DNA from: Escherichia coli DSM 30083 = JCM 1649 = ATCC 11775
GTDB lineage: Bacteria; Pseudomonadota; Gammaproteobacteria; Enterobacterales; Enterobacteriaceae
Length of the DNA: 64,000 bases
Direction of reading: 5' to 3'
Assembly: GCF_003697165.2 (NCBI RefSeq)
Contig: NZ_CP033092.2
Location: forward strand, 4,278,001-4,342,000
Part shown: positions 40,445 through 49,439 of the stretch, piece by piece
Numbering within the stretch: the first letter of the stretch is position 1
How the letters are laid out: the number at the start of each line of letters is the position of its first letter
Program-made: the position numbers and the translations under genes
The notes under the pieces: model-generated
Databases searched by the model: none
What the model was told of the DNA's origin: nothing
What the model saw: only the letters and a program-made list of their open reading frames with translations

Positions 40445-41944
40445 TTATACCTTTAAATATCCACCAATAAACAGGGCAACGACGATAATATCGCACAGCA
40501 ACAGCATAATCAGATAAATCAGCTCTTTTTTGGTAAATATCGGCTGACCATCATTTTTTTCTTTTCTTGACCAGATAAAGACCGGCAGACCACAGGTCAA
40601 CAGGATAGGAATTAATGCAACATACTCAATCTGGCTGGCGTAAAGAATAAACAGACAGAATAGCGAGCCTAAAACACCGCTGGACAAAGCCAGCCTGCGG
40701 CCTTTTTTTGCATACTGATCATATTTTCCGTTTCTGCAAATACTGGTCAGATACAGCGTGGTGGTAATATAGGCCGGAACAACCATCAGCGCACTGATAT
40801 TATACATGGTGGTCCAAGCATTATTTGAAAAATAAACAAGTAACATGGCCGCCTGCATCACAAAGCTACTAACCCACAGTGACACATTGGCCGCCTGTTT
40901 ACTGTTCGTTCGGGCAAACGCGCGCGGGAAAGCGCCTTTCTGTCCTGCGACCATCGGTATTTCAGCGCATAGCATGGTCCAGGCAAGCCAGCCGGCCAGA
41001 ACAGAAATAATCAGCCCCGCGCTCATCAGCCAGTCGCCCCACTGACCGACAACGTGGGCGAGCACGCCTGCGGTAGAGGGGTTACTGACCTGCGCTAGTT
41101 CTGCCTGAGGCATTACACCGAACGGCAGAATGGACATTAACATATAAATAATTAGCGCCAGCAGAAAGCCGATCAGTGTGGCTTTCCCTACGTCCTGTTT
41201 ATTTTTGGCACGTCCGGATAGAACAACCGCTCCCTCGACGCCAATAAAGGCCCAGAGCGTTACGGTCATCGGTGCCAGAATCTGAGACAGCAGCGATACT
41301 GGTGCGGCGTCATTTCCGTTGCCACTGAGGATCGCGGGTGATTCTCCCCAAAAGTTTTTAAACAGGTCCGAATAATCGATCAGCACACCCAGCAGTAATA
41401 CGAATAGGATCAGAGGGACGAGCTTGGCGATGGTTCCCAAGGTGTTAACAAATCCGGCCACTTTCGTCCCGGACAGAACAAGAAAATTATAGCCCCAGAT
41501 CAGCACTGAGCCGCAGATAATGGAGTTCAGATTATTACCATCCGTAAAAACCCCCGGCATAAACTGATTAAAAGCATCCATTAAAATTACCGCAAAGGCA
41601 ACGTTGCCAAATGCGGTCATCAGCCAGTAGCCCCAGGCGACGTTAAAGCCAATAAAGGAACCAAAACCTTCCTGGGCATACATATACACTCCAGCCTGAA
41701 GGTCCGGGCGCAGATCTGATAGTACGCGAAAGGAGTTTGCGATAAAATAAATACCGATCCCGGCAATAATCCATGCAATGATTACTGGCCCTAGTGCAGA
41801 AGAGGCCGCCGTGTTTTGCGGCAGACTGAAAACGCCGCCTCCCAGCATGGAGCTAACGACAATAGCGATGAGGGATATAAGCCCCAGCTTATGTCCTCCG
41901 GCGCTATTGTCACTATTTTTTACATCTGAAGATTGCTCTGCCAT
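40445..41944 (-). CDS. ArcD/YdgI-like basic amino acid antiporter
   Basis: 499-residue APC-superfamily protein with about 12-13 membrane helices. First-helix motif SSMLGGGVFSLPQNTA and GVEGAVVLSGRAKNKQDVGKAT are typical of the arginine/ornithine-type (ArcD, YdgI) branch. Last gene of a three-gene run on the minus strand behind a decarboxylase (75-bp gap). The likely job is exchanging the external amino acid for its internal product; the actual substrate pair cannot be read from sequence. Confidence 0.85.
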   Translation of the reverse strand: MAEQSSDVKNSDNSAGGHKLGLISLIAIVVSSMLGGGVFSLPQNTAASSALGPVIIAWIIAGIGIYFIANSFRVLSDLRPDLQAGVYMYAQEGFGSFIGFNVAWGYWLMTAFGNVAFAVILMDAFNQFMPGVFTDGNNLNSIICGSVLIWGYNFLVLSGTKVAGFVNTLGTIAKLVPLILFVLLLGVLIDYSDLFKNFWGESPAILSGNGNDAAPVSLLSQILAPMTVTLWAFIGVEGAVVLSGRAKNKQDVGKATLIGFLLALIIYMLMSILPFGVMPQAELAQVSNPSTAGVLAHVVGQWGDWLMSAGLIISVLAGWLAWTMLCAEIPMVAGQKGAFPRAFARTNSKQAANVSLWVSSFVMQAAMLLVYFSNNAWTTMYNISALMVVPAYITTTLYLTSICRNGKYDQYAKKGRRLALSSGVLGSLFCLFILYASQIEYVALIPILLTCGLPVFIWSRKEKNDGQPIFTKKELIYLIMLLLCDIIVVALFIGGYLKV

Positions 41945-42018
41945 AACGTTTCCCTCAGCTATTCTATAATATTGCCGTCGGATTGCAGGCGATCCGACGG
42001 TATTGTTCTTTCCCCCGC

Positions 42019-44388
42019 CTACTGGCGGCCCTTTTTAATACCAGAGACCTGGCGTTTAAAGGTTATGTGGCCGGGTAGCGACTGCCCATCGCGTTCTTCT
42101 TCCACAATCGCTCTGACCCAGAAGTCCCCGTTTTCATCGACGTTAACGCCCTGGATCTCATGTTCAAAACCTGGGAATTGCTTATCGAATTCCTGCAGGG
42201 CGCGCAGATAGCCAATAATGCCCTTGTTACCTTGCGGCATCCGTTCGCCCGGCATCAGTACAGGAATGCCTGGGGGATATGGGACGAGCATGCTGGCGGC
42301 AATTCTGCCGCTAAAATCATCCAGCCGGATATGCTCGGTTTTGTAGCGTACGACTTTCTGATAGGCTTCTGCCGGGGTCATAACTGGTTCCGGATCGGTG
42401 TTTACCGCGTCGTTGATATGCGACATCAGCTCCAGCTCATCCATTTTTTCATGCATTATCTGACATAGCTCCTTGAGGGTTAGCGTGTCGTAGTGTGGAG
42501 AATGCGCTTTCAGCGACGGGATAGCATCTGTGGCCAGATCGTCATTGTCGTAATGCTTTTTAAAGGCCAGCAGGCTTTCAATCAGAGTTCCCCATTTGCC
42601 TTTGGTGATGCCGACGGAGAACAGGATCAGCACGGTGTAGTCACCAGTACGGGCAATTTCAATGCGACGGTCATCGAGAAAACGGGTCAGCAAATATCCC
42701 GGAATACCGTTTTTCTGGTATTCTCCCTTCGGGCCGATCCCTGGACAAGTCAGGGTCACTTTTACTGGATCGAGCATACTGTTGGTTTCGACCAGATCAT
42801 CATCGGCAAAACCGTGCCAGCGCTCACCGGAGCGCAGCGACCAGCAGTCGGCGCTGTGGCTCAGCAGCGATACGGGTGCCTCTTCAAAACTGTATCGCTG
42901 CCCAGAATCGCTGTCCTGCACTTCGGTTGGCTGAAGCACATCGAAGAACCAGGCGTCACCACCTTCCTGCTCCTGGAGCTGGCGCTTGACGCTGACCACG
43001 GCTTTACGGAAGGCAATCGCTTCTTCAATTGACTCCTGCACAAGCGAATAACCGGATTCACCCTCCATCATGCTTACTGCCACATCAATTGATGCAATGA
43101 TCGGGTAGTAGGGTGAGGTCGTGCCGTGCATCATAAAGGCATCGTTAAAGTCATCGAAATTAAGCGGCGCGCGATCGCTTTTCTTCACATGAATCATTGA
43201 GGCCATGGAGAGTGAGGGCAGCATTTTATGGGTGGACTGTACGGCGAATAGGGTTGGACGATTTGGCGTTTCCTCCGCGTCCATTGCATAGCGACTCTGG
43301 TATAGCGGATGGAAACGCGCATAGGCATACCATGCTTCATCAAAATGGATGCGCGGTGCGCTTTCACCCAGGTGTCTGACTACATCGTTCACGTTATAAC
43401 AGAAGCCATCATAGGTGCAGTTGGTTACCACGGCGTAGGACGGGGACTGGCTGACCGCACCAGATGCCAGTCGGCTGTTTGCCACCAGCGCATCAATACT
43501 GGCCTTCTTCAGGCGCCCGGTCGGGATAGGCCCAATCAGCCCCCACGCGTTGCGGGTAGGTTTCAGGTAAACCGGCCTTGCCTGAGACAAGGTCAGGCCA
43601 TGATTAAGTGACTTGTGGCAATTTCGGTCAATAATGGCAATTTCATCTGCGCCAACCGCAGCCTGGGCCACAATACGGTTCGACCCCGATGAGCCGGAAA
43701 CACCGTAGAAGGTCCAATCAGAGCCAAACAGTCGGGCCGCAATTTCTTCCGATTTTTTAGGCGGTCCGGCGTGGATCAGATAATCCCCCATCTCCGCGGT
43801 AGCCACGCCAATATCAGCGCGCATCATGTTTTCGCCAAAGAAGTTAATGAACTCAATGCCAACAGGATGTTTCAGATAGGCCATTCCCCCCATATGCCCC
43901 GGGCAGTCCCAGTAATAGTCACCGTCCTCGGTAAAGTCCTTAAGGGTTTTAAAGTAGGGAGGAAGAAGCTTATCCGCATAGCGGTGGACTAAGGAGTACA
44001 GTCGATTGGCAGTGAAGGCTGCGGATTCAGAGAACAGATAAACATATTCGCTGACCTCTTTTAAGACGTCGAGTGGGATACGATCGGTAATATTCTGTTC
44101 TGAGAAAATTATCAGCGGCGTCGTGGCATTTCTTTTGCGGAATATGCTGATAAAGTGCTGTAGCTCTTCTGCAAAGGTCGGATTGTCTGGCTCCCAGTAA
44201 AAACCAATCCCGCTGTATTGGGGGCTTTTTTCGATGATTTTTAATCCATCAGAGATCTGGTGCGTGATATGAATTTTAAAACCGCGTTCCGCGAGTTCGG
44301 TTTGAAGCTCTTCCAGTACCTGCTGCGAAGGGTTGTCGCCATCAAGATATTGTGAGGAAATAAATAAAAGATTGTGGTTAAATTTCAT
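42019..44388 (-). CDS. AdiA-type Orn/Lys/Arg decarboxylase
   Basis: 789-residue PLP-dependent fold-type I decarboxylase of the inducible acid-stress group: N-terminal wing domain (1-130), PLP domain with DRNCHKS (His258), HFDEAW (Asp350) and Lys388 in STHKML, and a C-terminal domain with NPYPPG-type YPPGIPVLMPGE. It consumes a proton per turn by turning a basic amino acid into a polyamine. It looks closer to AdiA (arginine) than to CadA or SpeC by recalled sequence, but about 35 residues longer. Substrate unproven. Sits between two antiporter genes; no CadC- or AdiY-like regulator nearby. Confidence 0.88.
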   Translation of the reverse strand: MKFNHNLLFISSQYLDGDNPSQQVLEELQTELAERGFKIHITHQISDGLKIIEKSPQYSGIGFYWEPDNPTFAEELQHFISIFRKRNATTPLIIFSEQNITDRIPLDVLKEVSEYVYLFSESAAFTANRLYSLVHRYADKLLPPYFKTLKDFTEDGDYYWDCPGHMGGMAYLKHPVGIEFINFFGENMMRADIGVATAEMGDYLIHAGPPKKSEEIAARLFGSDWTFYGVSGSSGSNRIVAQAAVGADEIAIIDRNCHKSLNHGLTLSQARPVYLKPTRNAWGLIGPIPTGRLKKASIDALVANSRLASGAVSQSPSYAVVTNCTYDGFCYNVNDVVRHLGESAPRIHFDEAWYAYARFHPLYQSRYAMDAEETPNRPTLFAVQSTHKMLPSLSMASMIHVKKSDRAPLNFDDFNDAFMMHGTTSPYYPIIASIDVAVSMMEGESGYSLVQESIEEAIAFRKAVVSVKRQLQEQEGGDAWFFDVLQPTEVQDSDSGQRYSFEEAPVSLLSHSADCWSLRSGERWHGFADDDLVETNSMLDPVKVTLTCPGIGPKGEYQKNGIPGYLLTRFLDDRRIEIARTGDYTVLILFSVGITKGKWGTLIESLLAFKKHYDNDDLATDAIPSLKAHSPHYDTLTLKELCQIMHEKMDELELMSHINDAVNTDPEPVMTPAEAYQKVVRYKTEHIRLDDFSGRIAASMLVPYPPGIPVLMPGERMPQGNKGIIGYLRALQEFDKQFPGFEHEIQGVNVDENGDFWVRAIVEEERDGQSLPGHITFKRQVSGIKKGRQ

Positions 44389-44492
44389 TAGGTGTCTCCA
44401 CGGTTACTGTTCAGATAGTATTTAACTGTGAGGATGTCATGCCCAAGAAACAGACATTATCGTCACCTTAACTTGCTGTGAATTAATCTGGA

Positions 44493-45962
44493 CTAAAAAT
44501 GTATCGTTTTATAATGCAGTAGAATAAAAACAATGATGTCGAGGACCAGCAGTAAAATAAAAAATGCCAGTTCGCGTAGCGTAAATATTTTATCTGCGCG
44601 ATCGTCTTTTTTTCTTGCCCAGATAAACAGGGGCACGCCCAGCGTAAGCAGCACCGGAACCATCGCCAGATATTTGATTTCACTGGCGTAGAACATAAAC
44701 AGGCAGAATACAAAGCCGATAATACTGCTGACCAGCGCGGCGCTGCGGCTGTGATTCGTGGTATAGCTGGCATACTCGCCGCTAATACATAGTTTAAACA
44801 GGTATGCCGTGGTCATTAAATACGCAGGTAAAACGGTCAGGGTAGAGATAGCCAGCATTGCAAGCCAGGCATCGTTAGAAAAGTAGACCAGAAGTACGAC
44901 GATTTGCATAAACGCACTGCTTATATAAAGCGAAACCGAGGCCGAACCCTTCACATTTTTTTTGCTGAACGGTTTCGGGAATGTGCCGTTCTGCGCGGCC
45001 ACCATAGGCAGTTCGGCGCAGATGATGGTCCACGCCAGCCAGCTGGTAAGCACCGAAATCAGCACCCCCAAGATAATCATAATCTTCCCCCATTCACCGA
45101 CAACAATCTTCAGAATACCGGCGGTGGATGGGGTTGGAATTGCGCTGAGCTCATGTTGAGTCAGCACGCCAAACGGCAGGATGGAGACCAGCAGACAGAT
45201 AATCAGTGATACAACGAAGCCAATGAATGTGGCTTTACCCACGTCGCGTTTATTTTTGGCCCGACCGGAAAGAGCGACAGCCCCCTCAACGCCGATGAAG
45301 CTCCAGAGTGCCACGCTAAGCGGTGAAGTTACCTGTGAGAAAATAGAGCCTAGGTCCTGACTGGCCTTACTCGCGCTGTGCCCCCAGACGTTATCTGCGA
45401 ACGTGGTGTACTTCATAAACAGCATGAGAATAATAATAAAGGCCACCAGCGGGATCAGTTTGGCCAGCGTGCCGACGATGTTAATCGACCCGGCAATGCG
45501 GGTACCGGAGAGGACTAAAAAGTTGAATCCCCATATCAGCAAAGAGGCACCGATAACGGAAGGAATATTGTTCCCTCCCTTGAAATCACCTGGTAAGAAA
45601 TAATTCAGCGTATCCATCACCATAATGGCAAAGGCGACGTTGCTGAATATAGTCATCAGCCAGTAGCCCCAGGCGACGTTAAATGCCGTAAATCGGCCGA
45701 ACCCTTCCCGGGCATACATATAAACTCCTGACTGGAGATCAGGTCTAATGTTTGACAGCACGATAAAAGTTCTGGAGATGAAAAACATGCCGATACCACA
45801 GACTATCCATGCTATCGCCACCGGGCCCACGGCAGAATTCTCCGCCATATTCTGGGGGAGTCCGTCAACGCCGCTGCCGATCATCGAGCTCACGACAATG
45901 GATGTTAGCGCAAGCAAGCCCAACTTTTGTTTATTATTTTTTTCAGTCGAATCGATATGCAT
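44493..45962 (-). CDS. Second ArcD/YdgI-like basic amino acid antiporter
   Basis: 489-residue paralogue of the antiporter on the other side of the decarboxylase, about 12 helices, with the same GVEGAVALSGRAKNKRDVGKAT segment. In the first helix the motif reads GSGVDGLPQN: an Asp-Gly pair where the other copy has Phe-Ser. This helix lines the substrate site in APC transporters, so the two may carry different substrates. First gene of the run; 105-bp gap before the decarboxylase. Confidence 0.85.
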   Translation of the reverse strand: MHIDSTEKNNKQKLGLLALTSIVVSSMIGSGVDGLPQNMAENSAVGPVAIAWIVCGIGMFFISRTFIVLSNIRPDLQSGVYMYAREGFGRFTAFNVAWGYWLMTIFSNVAFAIMVMDTLNYFLPGDFKGGNNIPSVIGASLLIWGFNFLVLSGTRIAGSINIVGTLAKLIPLVAFIIILMLFMKYTTFADNVWGHSASKASQDLGSIFSQVTSPLSVALWSFIGVEGAVALSGRAKNKRDVGKATFIGFVVSLIICLLVSILPFGVLTQHELSAIPTPSTAGILKIVVGEWGKIMIILGVLISVLTSWLAWTIICAELPMVAAQNGTFPKPFSKKNVKGSASVSLYISSAFMQIVVLLVYFSNDAWLAMLAISTLTVLPAYLMTTAYLFKLCISGEYASYTTNHSRSAALVSSIIGFVFCLFMFYASEIKYLAMVPVLLTLGVPLFIWARKKDDRADKIFTLRELAFFILLLVLDIIVFILLHYKTIHF

Positions 45963-46214
45963 AAGCTGGCTCTTATTTTTTTTAAATCATAGAATCTCTT
46001 TGTAAGGCTTCATGTTGTGGACACTAATTTCTCTGACAATATAAATTAATTATAAATAAGGTCGTCACGATAAAATTCATTATATTCCTAATTTATTCTA
46101 TGTATATAAGAATTAACCCTTGCTATATGTAATCAAAGTCCTACGAATGTAGGAAAGGGTGATGCCTCTAATTGGTTGAATCTGATGTATAATACGGGCT
46201 TTTGAGGTTATCTC

Positions 46215-46487
46215 ATGGCCAGCGTTAATATTCATTGTCCCCGTTGTCAGTCAGCTCAGGTTTACCGCCATGGTCAGAACCCTAAAGGCCGTGACAGATT
46301 TCGCTGCCGTGACTGCCACCGTGTGTTTCAGCTCACTTATACTTATCAAGCACGTAAGCCGGGTATGAAAGAGATGATCACTGAAATGGCCTTTAATGGT
46401 GCCGGGGTTCGCGATACCGCCAGGACACTGAAAATTGGTATTAACACCATCATCCGGACTTTAAAAAACTCGCACCAACGCAAATAA
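46215..46487 (+). CDS. IS1N-like InsA
   Basis: 90-residue zinc-finger IS1-family InsA (MASVNIHCPRC start). Intact. Confidence 0.88.
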   Translation: MASVNIHCPRCQSAQVYRHGQNPKGRDRFRCRDCHRVFQLTYTYQARKPGMKEMITEMAFNGAGVRDTARTLKIGINTIIRTLKNSHQRK

Positions 46488-46513
46488 CTTCTTCGCCTGT
46501 TGCCCATGCTGAT

Positions 46514-46912
46514 GTGGCGCTTATCTGCGAGCTTGATGAGCAATGGAGCTACGTTGGCAGTAAAGCCCGGCTACACTGGCTCTGGTACGCGTACAACACC
46601 AAAACAGGCGGTGTACTGGCCTACACTTTTGGTCCCCGAACCGATCAAACGTGCCGGGAGCTACTGGCACTGCTTACACCCTTCAACATCGGCATGCTCA
46701 CCAGCGATGACTGGGACAGCTATGGCCGGGTGGTGCCGAAGAATAAGCATCTGACCGGCAAAATATTCACCCAACGCATTGAGCGTAATAATCTGACGCT
46801 ACGCACCCACATTAAGCGGTTGGCTCGTAAACAATCTGCTTCTCACGCTCAGTTGAGATCCACGAAAAAGTGATCGGAGCATTTATCGAAAAACACATAT
46901 TCTACTAATTGG
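46514..46912 (+). pseudogene. IS1N-like InsB, frameshifted near its end
   Basis: 119 codons read IS1 transposase through IKRLARK and then go out of frame to a stop at 46873. Adding one A in the AAA run at about 46828-46831 restores a reading to HEKVIGAFIEKH and a stop at about 46912. A one-base deletion therefore probably inactivates the transposase. Confidence 0.8.
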
Positions 46913-46922
46913 ATGCACTACC

Positions 46923-47525
46923 GAGATTTGAATCAAAGCGTTGGTATGCAAGGGATGTGTCGAACTCTCTAGTGGGAAAACTGCGGAAGAATTGCGGGGA
47001 AGTAGCGGGGAAAAACTTCACTGTTGATGCTGAACAGTCTTTCTGGTTGGCTCTTGTTCGCACTATGTACAGTGTTAGTTTGATTAAACTCGGTGAGTGT
47101 GACAAAGACGGTAATTTTTGCAGTTTTAGGTGAAGTCTAATGGGTTAAGTGATTTCGGCTATGCTCCCGACAGATTAACACGCTACATCGGTAACTATGT
47201 CAGCGCTTGGCTAACGAAGCTGAAGGTCCGCTGTGAGCGATGAGCAGACCAACTAATCTCAGCCTACTTGTTTTATTTCATCAGTACGCCCTGAAGCATC
47301 GACTGCGTATCTTGTAGGACCGCTAACATTGATGCCTATATAATTGAAGACCGAATCTGGTTTGATATAAATCAAAAAAGATAGATTTAACCTGATGAAA
47401 AGAAAAGCAATTCTTGTTTTCTGACAAACACTGGGATATCAGCGTTGATTATTAGACGATCGGTCAATATTGTTTATTGACTACTTTATAGCTCAATGAC
47501 ATCAAACCAGAAAGACGAGAAAAAA
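46923..47525. other. IS junction region without recognised genes
   Basis: 603 bp between the IS1N-like element and the acuI fragment. It has a 74-codon frame at 46909-47133 that begins inside the IS end and has no ribosome-binding site; not called. The right end holds a possible operator and promoter for the acuI fragment. Confidence 0.6.
47453..47467. promoter_or_regulatory. Possible TetR-type (NemR-like) operator
   Basis: TAGAC-GATC-GGTCAA is an imperfect palindrome that resembles the NemR box (TAGAC…GTCTA). It lies about 60 bp before the acuI fragment. NemR-type repressors control electrophile-detoxifying reductases, which fits the gene family. Low certainty. Confidence 0.35.
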
Positions 47526-47873
47526 ATGTTTAAATCCTTATTAATCAGTAAGATGTATGGTCGCCACAGTGCCCAAATTGCTGAAATCGCTGAAAGCGAG
47601 CTGCCACAGGGGGATGTGGAGGTCAATGTCGACTGTTCATCTATCAACTACAAAGACGCACTGGCTATTACGGGCCGCGGGCCTATCGTCCGGCACTTTC
47701 CAATGGTGCCAGGCATTGATTTTGCCGGTACAGTGTCCGCCAGCTCACATCCTGAATATCAGACCGGGGATAAGGTCCTGCTGACCGGCTGGGGTGTAGG
47801 AGAAAAACATTGGGGTGGGCTTTCCGAAAAAGCGCGGGTAAAGGGAGACTGGCTGACGCCGCTCCCGGCTTGA
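47526..47873 (+). pseudogene. AcuI/YhdH-type quinone reductase fragment
   Basis: 115 codons from MFKSLLISKMYG match the N-terminal GroES-like domain of acrylyl-CoA reductase/YhdH (NYKDALAITG, FPMVPGIDFAGTV, GWGVGEKHWGGLSE). The family is about 325 residues; here reading stops at the TGA that begins the IS911-like element, so the NADPH-binding half is gone. It is not found on the far side of the element, which means more than a simple insertion happened. Confidence 0.88.
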
Positions 47874-47942
47874 AGTGGCACACTGAATTTGGCCACCTGA
47901 ACAGAGGTGATATGCTCACCTCAGAACAACACAGGTGCTCCA

Positions 47943-48230
47943 ATGAAAAAAAGAAATTTTAGCGCAGAGTTTAAACGCGAATCCGCTCAACTGGTTGTTG
48001 ACCAGAAATACACGGTGGCAGATGCCGCCAAAGCTATGGATGTTGGCCTTTCCACAATGACAAGATGGGTCAAACAACTGCGTGATGAGCGTCAGGGCAA
48101 AACACCAAAAGCCTCTCCGATAACACCAGAACAAATCGAAATACGTAAGCTGAGGAAAAAGCTACAACGCATTGAAATGGAGAATGAAATATTAAAAAAG
48201 GCGGCGTACTTCGCAAAGCTGTCCGACTGA
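47943..48230 (+). CDS. IS911-like OrfA
   Basis: 95-residue DNA-binding protein from MKKRNFSAEFKRES; helix-turn-helix (YTVADAAKAMDVGLSTM) then a leucine-zipper-like region. Closely matches recalled IS911 InsN. Programmed -1 frameshift at A6G would fuse it to OrfB. Confidence 0.9.
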   Translation: MKKRNFSAEFKRESAQLVVDQKYTVADAAKAMDVGLSTMTRWVKQLRDERQGKTPKASPITPEQIEIRKLRKKLQRIEMENEILKKAAYFAKLSD

Positions 48231-49099
48231 GGTACGCCTTTATCCGTGACAACACCTGTTGCTGGCCTGTTCGCCTGCTCTGTCGGGTGCTGGATGTTCA
48301 TCCCAGTGGTTTTTACGCCTGGCTTCAGCAGCCGCATTCACAACGCCATCAGGCAGACCTGAGACTGACAGGACAGATTAAACAGTTCTGGCTGGAATCG
48401 GGATGCGTCTATGGTTATCGCAAAATCCATCTGGATCTGCGTGACAGCGGGCAACAGTGCGGAGTAAACAGAGTCTGGAGACTGATGAAACGTGTCGGAA
48501 TAAAGGCTCAGGTCGGATACCGAAGCCCGCGGGCACGTAAAGGCGAGGCCAGTATCATGTCACCCAACAGGCTCCAGCGACAGTTCAATCCGGATGCTCC
48601 TGATGAGCGTTGGGTAACGGACATAACCTACATCAGGACCCACGAAGGCTGGCTGTATCTTGCCGTTGTTGTTGATCTGTTCTCACGCAAAATTATCGGC
48701 TGGTCCATGCAATCCCGGATGACAAAGGACATTGTCCTGAACGCACTGCTGATGGCTGTATGGCGGCGTAATCCCGAAAAACAGGTGCTGGTTCATTCGG
48801 ATCAGGGCAGTCAGTACACAAGCCATGAGTGGCAGTCGTTCCTGAAATCACACGGCCTGGAGGGTAGCATGAGCCGTCGCGGTAACTGCCATGATAATGC
48901 GGTTGCAGAAAGTTTTTTCCAGTTGTTGAAACGTGAACGGATAAAGAAAAAGATCTACGGAATGCGGGAAGAAGCCCGCAGTGATATTTTTGATTACATC
49001 GAAATGTTTTATAACAGTAAGCGTCGGCATGGTTCTAGCGAACAGATGTCACCGACAGAATATGAAAACCAGTATTATCAACGGCTCGGAAGTGTCTAG
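48196..49099 (+). CDS. IS911-like OrfB (DDE transposase part)
   Basis: Intact integrase-type frame, entered by frameshift from OrfA at about 48196; the first ATG in this frame is at 48287 and leaves 270 codons. HTH_21 part, then DDE residues in WVTDITYIRTHEG, HSDQGSQYTS and NAVAESFFQLLKRE. Complete, so the element may still move. Confidence 0.88.
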
Positions 49100-49117
49100 A
49101 TTATCCGTGGCGATTCA

Positions 49118-49335
49118 TTATGTTCTTCGGCAGCGATCACGGCGGCGAGCGAGGAGCACTGTTGTACGGGCTGATCGGCACCTGCCGACTGAACGATATC
49201 GATCCGGAAGCGTATCTGAGCCATATCCTGAGCGTACTGCCGGAATGGCCTTCCAACCGAGTTGACGAACTCCTGCCATGGAACGTAGTACTCACCAATA
49301 AATAAGCGTCAATACGGCACTCCGTTAACGCTTAC
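49118..49335 (+). pseudogene. IS66-family transposase TnpC, C-terminal remnant
   Basis: The reading FFGSDHGGERGALLYGLIGTC…WPSNRVDELLPWNV to a stop at 49305 is the C-terminal end of the IS66 TnpC transposase. About 30 bp on, AACGCTTAC reads GTAAGCG on the minus strand, which fits the IS66 right end. Everything upstream is missing and replaced by the IS911-like element. Confidence 0.85.
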
Positions 49336-49439
49336 GTTTAAGTCATAAAGCCATGCAGAACGCTCACCTCCCAAGATCTTGGTTTTTATAAGGTGTAATG
49401 ATAATGTAAGCTAATGTTTCACATGCCAAAGGAAACACC

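Larger units (their letters stand above)
46158..46922 (+). mobile_element. IS1N-like (iso-IS1) element
   Basis: 765 bp bounded by GGTGATGCCTCTAATTGG and its inverted partner, which reads GGTAGTGCATCCAATTAG on the minus strand. Clearly IS1 family but diverged from the two IS1 copies at left. No matching flanking duplication seen. Contains insA and a frameshifted insB. It sits upstream of the antiporter operon, in the position of its promoter region. Confidence 0.9.
47871..49117 (+). mobile_element. IS911-like IS3-family element
   Basis: About 1247 bp, the size of IS911, from TGAAGTGGCAC to …CGTGGCGATTCA. Two overlapping frames with an A6G slippery tract at 48194-48200 between them. The left flank is an acuI fragment and the right an IS66 fragment, and no target duplication is seen, so the flanks come from different places. 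Ends were set from where the neighbouring genes break off; their inverted-repeat match is only partial. Confidence 0.85.

Noticed and set aside
42019..44388. CadA or SpeC identity for the decarboxylase
   Set aside because: Length and motifs are closer to AdiA, and the neighbours are ArcD-like antiporters, not CadB/CadC or PotE.
46909..47133. 74-codon frame after the IS1N-like element
   Set aside because: Starts within the IS end, no ribosome-binding site, odd composition.
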